Shown one piece after another: positions 26,049 to 34,244 of a stretch of 64,000 nt of DNA; positions within the stretch are counted from its first letter, which is position 1, and every line of letters begins with the position of its first letter. The stretch comes from Edaphobacter sp. (GTDB lineage: Bacteria; Acidobacteriota; Terriglobia; Terriglobales; Acidobacteriaceae). Location: contig NZ_JAPWKF010000001.1 of NCBI RefSeq assembly GCF_028283685.1, positions 124,001 to 188,000 on the forward strand, written 5' to 3'. Both the position numbers and the translations under genes were made by a program. The notes beneath the pieces are model-generated. The model worked only from the letters and a program-made list of their open reading frames with translations. It did no database searches and was not told the origin of the DNA.

Positions 26049-27134
26049 TTGAAGAAAGCCCTCATCACAGGAGTAACCGGCCAGGACGGAGCCTATCTCG
26101 CCGAGTTTTTACTTGCTAAAGGTTATGAAGTCCACGGTATAAAGCGCCGTTCGTCGCTGTTCAATACGAATCGCATCGATCATATCTACGAAGATCCCCA
26201 CTCTACCAAGCCTCATTTCTTTCTTCATTACGGTGATTTGACCGATTCGTCTTCACTGATTCACATCGTCCAGAAGGTTCAGCCGGACGAGATCTATAAC
26301 CTGGGCGCGCAGTCGCATGTTCAGGTGTCGTTTGAGCAGCCGGAGTATACGGCCGACACGGATGCAATCGGACCGCTGCGTCTGCTGGAGGCGATCCGCA
26401 TTCTTGGTCTGGAGAAGAAGACGAAGTTCTACCAGGCGTCAACCTCGGAGCTCTATGGCCTGGTGCAGGAGATTCCGCAGCGGGAGACGACGCCGTTCTA
26501 TCCGCGTTCGCCCTATGCGGTCGCCAAGATGTACGCCTTCTGGATCTGCGTGAACTATCGCGAGGCGTACGGCATATTCGCCTGCAACGGCATCCTGTTT
26601 AACCACGAGTCGCCGCTGCGCGGTGAGACATTTGTGACTCGCAAGATTACCCGAGCCTTGGCTCGTATCAAAGTGGGTTTGCAGGATACGTTGTACCTCG
26701 GCAACATGGATGCGAAGCGCGACTGGGGCCATGCCCGCGACTATGTAGAGATGCAATGGCTGATGCTGCAGCAGGACAAGCCCCAGGACTTCGTGATCGC
26801 GACTGGACATCAGCATAGCGTGCGCTCGTTTGTGCAGCGTTGCGCGAAGAAGCTTGACCTGGAGCTGACGTGGTCGGGAAGCGGCATCGATGAGAAGGCC
26901 CATGACAAGAACGGCAAGCTGGTGGTTGCGGTCGATCCTCGCTACTTCCGGCCGACCGAGGTGGAGACTCTGCTTGGAGATCCGTCGAAGGCCCAGCGAG
27001 AGCTTGGCTGGACCCCTCGCACCACCTTCGAGCAGCTGGTGGACGAGATGATTGAAGCTGATCTGAAGGCTGCGCAGCGCGATGCCCTGGTGCGCGAGCA
27101 TGGCTTCGAAGCGTACAACGTGCGGGAGACCTAG
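26049..27134 (+). CDS. gmd: GDP-mannose 4,6-dehydratase
   Basis: Gmd makes GDP-4-keto-6-deoxy-mannose, the first step to GDP-L-fucose. The 361-residue extended SDR protein has the NADP motif [15 protein letters not shown]. The catalytic region is QASTSELYG and [13 protein letters not shown], with the Tyr-x3-Lys pair. The start is TTG 26049, nine bases after AAGGAG, and no nearer ATG fits the conserved N-terminus. The next gene, fcl, begins one base after the stop, so the two form an operon for fucosylated surface polysaccharide. Confidence 0.96.
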   Translation: MKKALITGVTGQDGAYLAEFLLAKGYEVHGIKRRSSLFNTNRIDHIYEDPHSTKPHFFLHYGDLTDSSSLIHIVQKVQPDEIYNLGAQSHVQVSFEQPEYTADTDAIGPLRLLEAIRILGLEKKTKFYQASTSELYGLVQEIPQRETTPFYPRSPYAVAKMYAFWICVNYREAYGIFACNGILFNHESPLRGETFVTRKITRALARIKVGLQDTLYLGNMDAKRDWGHARDYVEMQWLMLQQDKPQDFVIATGHQHSVRSFVQRCAKKLDLELTWSGSGIDEKAHDKNGKLVVAVDPRYFRPTEVETLLGDPSKAQRELGWTPRTTFEQLVDEMIEADLKAAQRDALVREHGFEAYNVRET

Positions 27135-27135
27135 G

Positions 27136-28104
27136 ATGAAGAAAGACGCCCGCATCTTTATCGCCGGCCACCGCGGCCTCGTTGGGTCTGCGATCCAACG
27201 AGAGCTGGATCGGTTAGGGTATACGAACATTCTCACCAGGACGCGGCAGGAGCTTGACCTGCTGGATACCGCGGCAGTGAACGATTTCTTCGCGAAGGAG
27301 AAGCCGGAGTACGTCTTCCTGGCCGCCGCGAAGGTAGGCGGCATCCTGGCGAATAACACATATCCGGCCGACTTCATTCGCGACAATACGATTCTGCAAA
27401 CAAACATCATCGACGCCTCCTATCACAGCAAAGTGGAGCGCCTGCTTTTCCTGGGCTCGTCGTGTATCTATCCCAAGCTGGCGCCACAGCCGATGCCGGA
27501 GAGCAGTCTGCTGACCGGACCGCTGGAGCCGACTAACCGTCCGTATGCCCTGGCAAAGATCGCCGGGATCGAGATGTGCTGGAGCTACAACCGTCAGTAC
27601 GGCACGAAGTATCTGGCGGCGATGCCGACGAACCTCTACGGTCCGGGCGACAACTACGACCTGGCCAACTCGCATGTGCTTCCGGCGCTGATCCGGAAGA
27701 CGGCGGATGCGATGCAGGCTGGGGCTCCCACCGTGACCGTATGGGGAACGGGGACGCCTAAGCGCGAGCTGCTGTACTCCGACGATCTGGCGCAGGGATG
27801 CGTCTTTCTGATGAACCTGGAGGAAGCGCTGTACGATTCGCTGTTTACGGAGACCGAACCGCCGCTGATCAACATCGGCACGGGCGAAGATGTCACGATC
27901 CGTGAGCTGGCGGAGACGGTCTCCAGGGTGCTGGGATATGCAGGCTCGCTGGAGTTTGATAGTTCCAAGCCGGATGGGACCCCGCGAAAGCTGATGAACG
28001 TGGACAAGCTCCATGCTCTGGGTTGGCACCATACGACCTCTCTGGAAGAGGGAATCAAAAAAACCTGGGAGCAGGTACGGCTCCAGCTACCTTCGATACC
28101 ATAA
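27136..28104 (+). CDS. fcl: GDP-L-fucose synthase
   Basis: Fcl (WcaG) is a bifunctional epimerase/reductase turning GDP-4-keto-6-deoxy-mannose into GDP-L-fucose. The 322-residue protein starts at ATG 27136 and has [10 protein letters not shown] at the NADP site, LGSSCIYPK and YALAKIAG (Tyr-x3-Lys). The C-terminal blocks are [12 protein letters not shown] and [15 protein letters not shown]. The longer frame from 27082 overlaps gmd and is rejected. A strong terminator follows. Confidence 0.96.
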   Translation: MKKDARIFIAGHRGLVGSAIQRELDRLGYTNILTRTRQELDLLDTAAVNDFFAKEKPEYVFLAAAKVGGILANNTYPADFIRDNTILQTNIIDASYHSKVERLLFLGSSCIYPKLAPQPMPESSLLTGPLEPTNRPYALAKIAGIEMCWSYNRQYGTKYLAAMPTNLYGPGDNYDLANSHVLPALIRKTADAMQAGAPTVTVWGTGTPKRELLYSDDLAQGCVFLMNLEEALYDSLFTETEPPLINIGTGEDVTIRELAETVSRVLGYAGSLEFDSSKPDGTPRKLMNVDKLHALGWHHTTSLEEGIKKTWEQVRLQLPSIP

Positions 28105-28135
28105 GGTAACCATCGGTAACTTATTGATTTTGTTG

Positions 28136-28160
28136 AAGCGGCCGCAAAGGCCGCTTTTTT
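28136..28160 (+). terminator. Terminator after gmd-fcl
   Basis: The eight-base stem aagcggcc / ggccgctt with loop gcaaa is followed by TTTTT. Confidence 0.9.
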
Positions 28161-28291
28161 ATGGCTTCTTTATCCCCCATTAGTAACTACCGCCCTACGA
28201 CGTCCGTGGGATTAGTAACTTTGTAGATGCTCCCTACCATCATGGAAGACAAAGCTGAAAGGGCCTTAAGACCCTTCGGCAGGACCTCCAG

Positions 28292-29179
28292 ATGACGCAG
28301 ATGAGCAACACGTATATCACAGGGCTCCGTTTTAACGATTCGAACAGAGTTGTAAGCGGACGACTCCGTTTTCTGGCTCTTGCTCTTTTTCTCCTGGCCA
28401 TTATTGTCATGCCGGCAACCGGCTTTGCAGCAGGCGCGGCGGCTGGCACCCCCACTGCGATGACACCGCCTCCTTCCTCAAGTGCTGCTGAGCAGTATCT
28501 GCTGACGGCCGCCAACCGTGCGAGAGCTGCTCGTGGGCTGTCTCCTCTGCACTATGACGCGACGCTCGCCCAGGCAGCCAAGTATCACGCACTGCAGATG
28601 GCGGAGCACCGCGACATCTCCCACCAGTTCCAGGGCGAGCCGGATCTGATGCAGCGGGGCGCACAGGCAGGAGTGAAGTTTTCCCTAATTACCGAGAACG
28701 TAGCGGATTCGCCCGACTCGTCTATCCTGCATGATCTCTGGATGCGCTCTCCGGGCCACCGGGAGAATTTGCTGGACCCAGAGGTGAACTCGATTGGCAT
28801 TGCGATCGTCTCGCGTGGAGGCCGTTACTACGCGGTGGAAGACTTCGCCTCGACGGTCGAGTCGCTGAGCTTCGACGAGCAGGAGCAGACCGTGGCGATG
28901 ACGCTGGCTCAGGCTGGCCTGCGGGTTGGATCGAGCAATATAACGTCGACGACCGATGAGGCACGGCGCACCTGTGGCCTGGATTCGGGATTCGCCGGAT
29001 CGCAGAACAAGCCGATGTACATTGTGCGCTACACGGCCGATCATCTCGATCAGCTGCCTGGAGTGCTGACAAAGCGCATCGAGAGCGGGAAGTTCCATAA
29101 GGCAGTCGTCGGAGCCTGCACCGATGCGGGATCAGGAGCCTTCACCGACTACAACATTGCCGTTCTGCTCTATCCCTAA
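28292..29179 (+). CDS. Exported CAP-domain (SCP/PR-1-like) protein
   Basis: The 295-residue protein has an N-terminal signal or anchor helix (about 26-48). A CAP domain follows at about 65-190: NRARAARGLSPLHYDATLAQAAKYHALQMA, then SLITENV, then SPGHRENLLDPEVNSIGIAI. The cavity residues (His in YHALQMA, Glu in ITEN and His in GHREN) are present. A second, unrecognised domain fills about 195-295. Bacterial CAP proteins are secreted and mostly uncharacterised. ATG 28301 is an alternative start. Confidence 0.85.
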   Translation: MTQMSNTYITGLRFNDSNRVVSGRLRFLALALFLLAIIVMPATGFAAGAAAGTPTAMTPPPSSSAAEQYLLTAANRARAARGLSPLHYDATLAQAAKYHALQMAEHRDISHQFQGEPDLMQRGAQAGVKFSLITENVADSPDSSILHDLWMRSPGHRENLLDPEVNSIGIAIVSRGGRYYAVEDFASTVESLSFDEQEQTVAMTLAQAGLRVGSSNITSTTDEARRTCGLDSGFAGSQNKPMYIVRYTADHLDQLPGVLTKRIESGKFHKAVVGACTDAGSGAFTDYNIAVLLYP

Positions 29180-29182
29180 AGA

Positions 29183-29602
29183 CTATTTGGCGAAGAGCTG
29201 ACCGAGATCGGCGAAGGCCTTGAACTCGAGGGCGTTTCCGGAGGGATCGAGGAAGAACATGGTCGCCTGCTCGCCGGTTTCACCCTTGAAGCGGATGTAG
29301 GGTTCGATGACGAAGTTGATCTTTGCCTGCTTCAGGCGCTCGGCGAGAGCCTCCCATGTCTCCATGGGAAGAACGACACCGAAGTGAGGGACGGGTACGT
29401 CGTGGCCGTCGACCGGATTGTGATGCACGTTGGCGGAGTCTGAGGCCGGCTTGAGGTGCGCGACGATCTGGTGTCCATAGAGATTGAAGTCGATCCACTG
29501 GTCGGAGCTTCTTCCCTCGGGGCAACCGAGCGTCTCACCATAGAAGCGGCGTGCCGCTGCAAGATCATTCACTGGAAATGCGATATGAAACGGGGAAGGC
29601 AT
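29183..29602 (-). CDS. VOC-family protein (glyoxalase/bleomycin-resistance fold)
   Basis: The 139-residue protein has a single-chain VOC pattern: [23 protein letters not shown] near the N-terminus, a central [12 protein letters not shown], then [31 protein letters not shown]. Metal ligands would be His5 and Glu in NALEFKA, with one further His. The reaction is unknown; VOC proteins include dioxygenases, isomerases and resistance proteins. It converges with the CAP gene, with three bases between the stops. Confidence 0.85.
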   Translation of the reverse strand: MPSPFHIAFPVNDLAAARRFYGETLGCPEGRSSDQWIDFNLYGHQIVAHLKPASDSANVHHNPVDGHDVPVPHFGVVLPMETWEALAERLKQAKINFVIEPYIRFKGETGEQATMFFLDPSGNALEFKAFADLGQLFAK

Positions 29603-29677
29603 CGGCTAAAGATCTCCTCTGTTGCATCATAGCGTGACCGCCCCGGTCTGCAGCGATCACGCCATGGTGCTGTCAAT

Positions 29678-30007
29678 CTAGCGGTGGTAAAAGCCATTTT
29701 CGTAACCCTGCAGGTACGCTCCGCGAAAGGCGTTCTGGTATGGGCCGTAGGGTCCGAGGCGGGGATCGTAACCCGGCGTGTCGTGGAAGGCCCGGTCACG
29801 TTTGGGGTGATAGCCGAAGCCGTTGTAGGCATCACGGTGGCCTGCATCCATTCCCATGCGGAATCCGTTATTGCTGGCCTCCTGTGCGAGAGGCGGAGCG
29901 AAATGCTGGGGAGGAGGGGGAGCGTAGTAGGTGCGCTGTGCGCAACCGGTCACCGCAAAGAGCGTGGCGGTGGAAAGAACTACGGTCAGGATCTGCTTCT
30001 TCATCAT
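29678..30007 (-). CDS. Small lipoprotein, Tyr/Gly/Asn-rich
   Basis: The 109-residue product has a signal peptide ending in a lipobox (LFAVTGC), so it is probably lipidated at Cys22. The mature part is rich in Tyr, Gly, Pro and His, with two related segments (NNGFRMGMDAGHRDAYNGF and NAFRGAYLQGYENGFYHR) that look like degenerate repeats. The start codon is followed by a second Met and preceded by GAGAGGTCC. Function unknown; similar repeats occur in small acidobacterial envelope proteins. Confidence 0.75.
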   Translation of the reverse strand: MMKKQILTVVLSTATLFAVTGCAQRTYYAPPPPQHFAPPLAQEASNNGFRMGMDAGHRDAYNGFGYHPKRDRAFHDTPGYDPRLGPYGPYQNAFRGAYLQGYENGFYHR

Positions 30008-30115
30008 GGACCTCTCAGTGGCTCACGCCTGGAATGCAGGCAGTGGATATTCACTCGAACGCAGGTCCGGAAGAAATGTTTTGAACGAAAAAGTTGCGGT
30101 GTAAAACGTAGAAGG

Positions 30116-31573
30116 TTAGCGCGTACTCGGCAGCTTCACGATGAACTCTGTAGCACCCGGCACAGACGAGAAATGAATGTTTCCGCCATACTGTTCAACG
30201 ATGCGATGCACAATGCCGAGACCCAGCCCGGTCCCTACTCCAACAGGCTTGGTGGTGTAAAAGGTGTCGAAGATCTGAGACTGGCTGTCGAGGGGGATTC
30301 CGCTTCCGTTGTCGGCGATGCGGATGCAGAGGTCGGTGTGCTTGTGATCGACGGCCGAGATCTCAGCCCAGGTGGAGACTTCAATCTTGCCATTGGGGCC
30401 GACGGCGTCGATGGAGTTATCAAGCAGATTGGTCCAGATCTGGTTGAGGCCGCTGCATTCGCTCTGGAGAAGGGGAAGGTCGGTGGCAAAGTTCTTGCTG
30501 ACGACGATCTCCTTCTCGCGCATTTTGTGGTTCAAGATGACCAGAGTTGCGTGAAGGCTCTTATTGACGTCGAGGGATTGCTTAAGTCCCTTGCCTTCGT
30601 AGGCGTAAGTTTTGACTGCCATGACGAGATCGGTGACGCGTCCGATGCTCTCTTCGATGGTGCCTACCAGTTGCATGCTGGAGACCATCGCTTCGAGCCA
30701 GTTCAAGGCATCAGAGAGTGTGGAGCCAGGAAAGGCCGCGCGAGCGCATAGCAGATCGTCGGCTTTCATTCCGATTGAGACTAATGTGGGGGCCATCTTC
30801 CACGAGTTCTCGATGTTGGCCTCTTCCATCCATTCAGCGAGGGCCTCTTCGGCGTCGCTCTGCTCGATGGAGTTCATCACAATCGGGTGTTTCGTGGAGA
30901 GTGCCTGCTCCTGAAGCTCGTACATGCACTCTTTCTGCTCCATGTTGAGCTCGGATTTGCTGAACTTTGCCGTGAGCTCATGCATTCGGACGAGGTTGGC
31001 GCGAAGCTGGGAGGCTGCTCTGCGGGCTGCGGCTCCGGGGTTGTTGAGCTCGTGCATCAGGCCGGCTGCCAGTGTACCGAGCGAGGCCATCTTCTCCTGC
31101 TGAATGGTTACCGACTGGACCTTTTGAAGGCGTTTGGCCATGTTGCCGAGGATCATCTGCCGCACGTCGGGGCAGGTTGTCATCAGGTTCCAGAAGGCCT
31201 GCTCGTTGAGCTGTACCAGGCGGCAAACGTTTTCAGCCGTGAGCGTAGCGGCGTTGGGCATATTCGCCAGAAGTGGTACTTCGCCGAACGCTGTCCCGGA
31301 AGGAATCTCCGAGATCTTTATCTCGGCACCATTCGCATTCGTATGGATGACACGGATATCGCCGCTGAGCACGACCCAGAAGTAGTGCGCGACCTCTCCC
31401 TGTCGCGCAAGGATCTCGTTCGGTTCCAGGGTCCGCTCCTCCATCCCTGTCAGGCAGCGAAGGTCGTCGTCGGACAGGGAGGAGAAGATCTCCGTTTTTC
31501 GCAGCTGCGCGAAGAGATCGTCGTTGATCGATTCAGCAGGTGCTTCGGGAACGGCCTGGGAGAGTTTGCTCAT
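30116..31573 (-). CDS. Histidine kinase with N-terminal cyclic-nucleotide-binding-like domain
   Basis: The 485-residue protein has no transmembrane helix. Residues about 25-150 form a CRP-type CNB fold (LARQGEVAHYFWVVLSGDI; FGEVPLLANMPNAATLTA). The Arg that binds the cyclic phosphate in CRP is not at its expected place, so cAMP binding is doubtful. The kinase part has MASLGTLAAGLMHELNNP with phospho-acceptor His174. The ATPase boxes NLLDNSIDA, DNGSGIP and GTGLGLGIVHRIV are intact. It starts 20 bases after the receiver-flavoenzyme gene and is very likely in the same operon, which makes that receiver its probable partner. Confidence 0.9.
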   Translation of the reverse strand: MSKLSQAVPEAPAESINDDLFAQLRKTEIFSSLSDDDLRCLTGMEERTLEPNEILARQGEVAHYFWVVLSGDIRVIHTNANGAEIKISEIPSGTAFGEVPLLANMPNAATLTAENVCRLVQLNEQAFWNLMTTCPDVRQMILGNMAKRLQKVQSVTIQQEKMASLGTLAAGLMHELNNPGAAARRAASQLRANLVRMHELTAKFSKSELNMEQKECMYELQEQALSTKHPIVMNSIEQSDAEEALAEWMEEANIENSWKMAPTLVSIGMKADDLLCARAAFPGSTLSDALNWLEAMVSSMQLVGTIEESIGRVTDLVMAVKTYAYEGKGLKQSLDVNKSLHATLVILNHKMREKEIVVSKNFATDLPLLQSECSGLNQIWTNLLDNSIDAVGPNGKIEVSTWAEISAVDHKHTDLCIRIADNGSGIPLDSQSQIFDTFYTTKPVGVGTGLGLGIVHRIVEQYGGNIHFSSVPGATEFIVKLPSTR

Positions 31574-31593
31574 TGGTGCAGGTCTTATGCCTT

Positions 31594-33240
31594 TCAGAGA
31601 GTAGCGAGGTACTGATGGACGAACTGGATGGCGATGGAGCCTTCACCGACGGCGGAGGCACAGCGTTTGACTGAGTTGTAGCGCACATCCCCAGCGACGA
31701 AGATTCCGGGCATGCTAGTTTCGAGCAGGTACGGCTCACGGTTGAGCTTCCAGTTCTCCGGAGCCTTCGACTTCAGATCCGGACCGGAGAGGATGAAGCC
31801 CTTGGGGTCGCAGGTAACGCTGGATGGCAGCCAATCTGTCTTGGGGGCTGCACCGATGAAGATGAAGAGGGAGCTGGTGGGGCGATTCTCTTCGCCCTTG
31901 GGCGTCTTCAGCTTCAGGCATTCAAGATGGCCGTTGCCCGACATGCCGGTGACCTCGGTGCCGGTCTCCACCTCAATGTTGGGAGTGGCAGCGATCTGGT
32001 CGATGAGGTACTTCGACATGCTTTTGGTCAGGGACTCGCCGCGGATGAGCATGTGGACCTTATTGGCATAGCGGGAGAAGTGCATGGCTGCCTGTCCGGC
32101 CGAGTTGGCTCCGCCGACGATGTAGACGGTCTCGTTCGCGCAGCCCATCGCTTCACTGAGAGCAGCGCCATAATAGACGCCTGCGCCGGTGAACTGGTCG
32201 GCACCGGGCACGTCGAGCATGCAGTAGGAGACGCCGGTGGCGATGAGGCAGGTGTGGCAGGTGATCTCCTGCCCGTCGCTCATCGTGACGATCTGGTACT
32301 GATTCTCAGAGCGGATGCAGTTGACCTTCTGCAGAAGAAACTCGGCCCCGAGACGGGTAGCCTGAAGGTAGGCACGCTTGGCCAGCTCTTCACCGCTTAG
32401 TCCGGAGGGGAAGCCAAGATAGTTCTCGATCTTGGAGCTCGATCCAGCCTGTCCGCCTGGGGCATTGGGCTCCACAATGAGGGTTCTAAGGCCTTCTGAG
32501 GCTCCGTAGACGCCTGCGGCAAGTCCGGCGGGACCGGCGCCAACGACGACGATGTCGTAAAACTTCTGCTGAGCCTGCGTGGGCATCCCGAGCTTGGTGG
32601 CAAGATCGGTGGAGGTCGGCTGAATCAGAGCGGTTCCGTCACCGAAGACGACTACTGGCAGGTGCGAGTCGTCGATCCCTTTTTCTTTCAACAGGGCGAC
32701 AGCCTCGGGAGATTGCTCGGGGCTCATCCAGAGGTAGGGAATGCGATTGCGGGAGAGAAAGTCACGCACGGCGTGATCCTTCTGCGACCAGCGCATGCCG
32801 ACGACGCGAATGCCCTCGAAAGGGGGCTTGTAGCCCTGCTTCCAGGCTTCGAGCAGATCGTCCAGCACCGGGTAGAGCTTCTCCTCGGGAGGATCCCAGG
32901 GCTTGTTGAGGTAATAGTGGATTTTAGCCGAGTTAATGGCCCGGATGGCAGCCTCGGTGTCCGCATAAGCTGTTAGAAGAACACGCTTTGCGTCGGGATA
33001 AATGGTCAGCGCCTGCTGCAGAAAATCCACGCCGGTCATGCCGGGCATGCGCTGGTCGGACAGGAAGAGGGCGACGACGTCTTTGCGTTCCTTGAGCTGG
33101 CGGCAGATGTCCAACGCTGCGGCACCGGAGGCGGCTCGAACAATGCGGTAGTCCTGGCCATAGTGACGGCGCAGATCCTGGACTACCGCTTCCAGAACAC
33201 TGGTGTCATCGTCGATGGCAAGCAAGATTGGCTTCGGCAT
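31594..33240 (-). CDS. Response regulator receiver fused to thioredoxin-reductase-like flavoprotein
   Basis: Residues 1-130 of this 548-residue protein are a complete receiver: acidic pocket IDDD, phospho-acceptor Asp62 in LSDQRMPG, Thr90 and Lys113. Residues about 140-220 look like a thioredoxin/glutaredoxin-fold linker without a CxxC. From 228 on it matches thioredoxin-reductase-type flavoproteins: FAD motif GAGPAGLAAG, PGGQAG, IENYLGFPSG, NADPH motif GGANSAGQAA, and FVAGDVRYNSVKRCASAVGEG. The catalytic CATCDG block is replaced by VYYGA at 355-359, so it cannot reduce thioredoxin in the usual way. A CHTC pair sits at 328-331, before the IATG motif. Phosphorylation by the neighbouring CNB kinase may control the flavoenzyme. 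The fusion is seen in automated annotation of other genomes, but I know of no functional study. Confidence 0.9.
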   Translation of the reverse strand: MPKPILLAIDDDTSVLEAVVQDLRRHYGQDYRIVRAASGAAALDICRQLKERKDVVALFLSDQRMPGMTGVDFLQQALTIYPDAKRVLLTAYADTEAAIRAINSAKIHYYLNKPWDPPEEKLYPVLDDLLEAWKQGYKPPFEGIRVVGMRWSQKDHAVRDFLSRNRIPYLWMSPEQSPEAVALLKEKGIDDSHLPVVVFGDGTALIQPTSTDLATKLGMPTQAQQKFYDIVVVGAGPAGLAAGVYGASEGLRTLIVEPNAPGGQAGSSSKIENYLGFPSGLSGEELAKRAYLQATRLGAEFLLQKVNCIRSENQYQIVTMSDGQEITCHTCLIATGVSYCMLDVPGADQFTGAGVYYGAALSEAMGCANETVYIVGGANSAGQAAMHFSRYANKVHMLIRGESLTKSMSKYLIDQIAATPNIEVETGTEVTGMSGNGHLECLKLKTPKGEENRPTSSLFIFIGAAPKTDWLPSSVTCDPKGFILSGPDLKSKAPENWKLNREPYLLETSMPGIFVAGDVRYNSVKRCASAVGEGSIAIQFVHQYLATL

Positions 33241-33516
33241 AGTTCAGTTATACTTCGCCGACCGGGACCGGCGCACACCACTCACGTAAATTGGATGGAA
33301 CTCGTGCTATTGGAGGTGCAAAAAATGGTGTGCAGTGGCGTGGTCCTCGAATGGGGGATTACGATTCAGTTACATAGGCTGTAGTCTCACAGGAAATGTT
33401 TTCGGTCTCTAAGACGGCCTTGTCCGAATAGAAGACATGCGCCAATCAGAACGCGCTCTCGCCGATGAGACCATTGCGGGCCCACCCCAGACCCCGCAGA
33501 AGTAGGTGACGATACG
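33241..33516. other. Divergent promoter region between two regulators
   Basis: There are 276 bases between the divergent starts of the receiver-flavoenzyme and the LuxR-type regulator. I see no ORF of note and no clear promoter boxes, but promoters for both genes must lie here. Confidence 0.4.
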
Positions 33517-34173
33517 ATGAACCGCATAATTCTCGCCGATAACCAGGCGATCTTCCGGGCAGGAGCTGCCCGTATCCTAGCGCTGGAAGATGATATGCGT
33601 ATCATCGCCCAGTGCGACGATCTGGCGAAGCTGAAGGGGGCAGTGGAGAACGCGGGAGCAGCAGTGGTCCTTGCGGCCTCCAGCCTGCATCCCGCAGTGA
33701 TGGAACTTTCGCCACAGATTCGCAACGCCGGTGGCCGTCTGATCCTGATCGCAGAAAACCACGAGACGGTGGAGGAGGGACAGGCGGAGCTGGTGGACGG
33801 AATCGTCTCGCGCAATATTGGCGGAATAGACTTGGTGGACTGCATCCGGCGGGTCGCACGCGGACAGCGTTATGTCCAGCGCGCTCATGTCACGGCAATT
33901 CATTCGAACGACACGGTGGGCGCCCGGGTGCGTGATCGGCTGACGCCGAAGGAGATGCAGATTGTGGCGCTGATCGTCCAAGGTTGTAAGAACAAGGAGA
34001 TCGCGCTGCAGCTGGGAACCAAGGAGCAGGTCATCAAGAACTACCTGCGCGGGATTTATGACAAAACCGGGGTCTCGGATCGCCTAGAGCTGGCGCTGTT
34101 CACGATTCATCACCGCGTACTGGCCGAGGCCGCGGCGAAGGCCGGGACGCTGATCGAGATGAAGTCGGCCTGA
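33517..34173 (+). CDS. LuxR/NarL-type regulator with receiver lacking phospho-acceptor Asp
   Basis: The 218-residue protein has a receiver-like N-terminal domain (about 1-115) and a LuxR-type DNA-binding domain (about 140-205: LTPKEMQIVALIVQGCKNKEIALQLGTKEQVIKNYLRGIYDKTGV). The receiver has the first acidic residue (ADNQ), but where the phospho-acceptor should be the sequence reads VVLAASS, so residues 53/54 are Ala. The conserved switch Lys is also replaced (VSRN). It therefore cannot be phosphorylated normally and may be constitutive or controlled by binding. It is divergent from the kinase/flavoenzyme operon. Confidence 0.88.
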   Translation: MNRIILADNQAIFRAGAARILALEDDMRIIAQCDDLAKLKGAVENAGAAVVLAASSLHPAVMELSPQIRNAGGRLILIAENHETVEEGQAELVDGIVSRNIGGIDLVDCIRRVARGQRYVQRAHVTAIHSNDTVGARVRDRLTPKEMQIVALIVQGCKNKEIALQLGTKEQVIKNYLRGIYDKTGVSDRLELALFTIHHRVLAEAAAKAGTLIEMKSA

Positions 34174-34197
34174 ACCACAGCCGGAGAAGAGGGAAAA

Positions 34198-34236
34198 GCA
34201 GAGAGGCCCGCGATGATGCGGGCCTCTCTGCTTTCT
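34198..34236. terminator. Perfect 14-base-pair bidirectional terminator
   Basis: The stem gcagagaggcccgc / gcgggcctctctgc has a gatgat loop. An AAAA run lies on the left and a T-rich run on the right, so it can serve both convergent genes. Confidence 0.9.
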
Positions 34237-34244
34237 CGGTTGCG

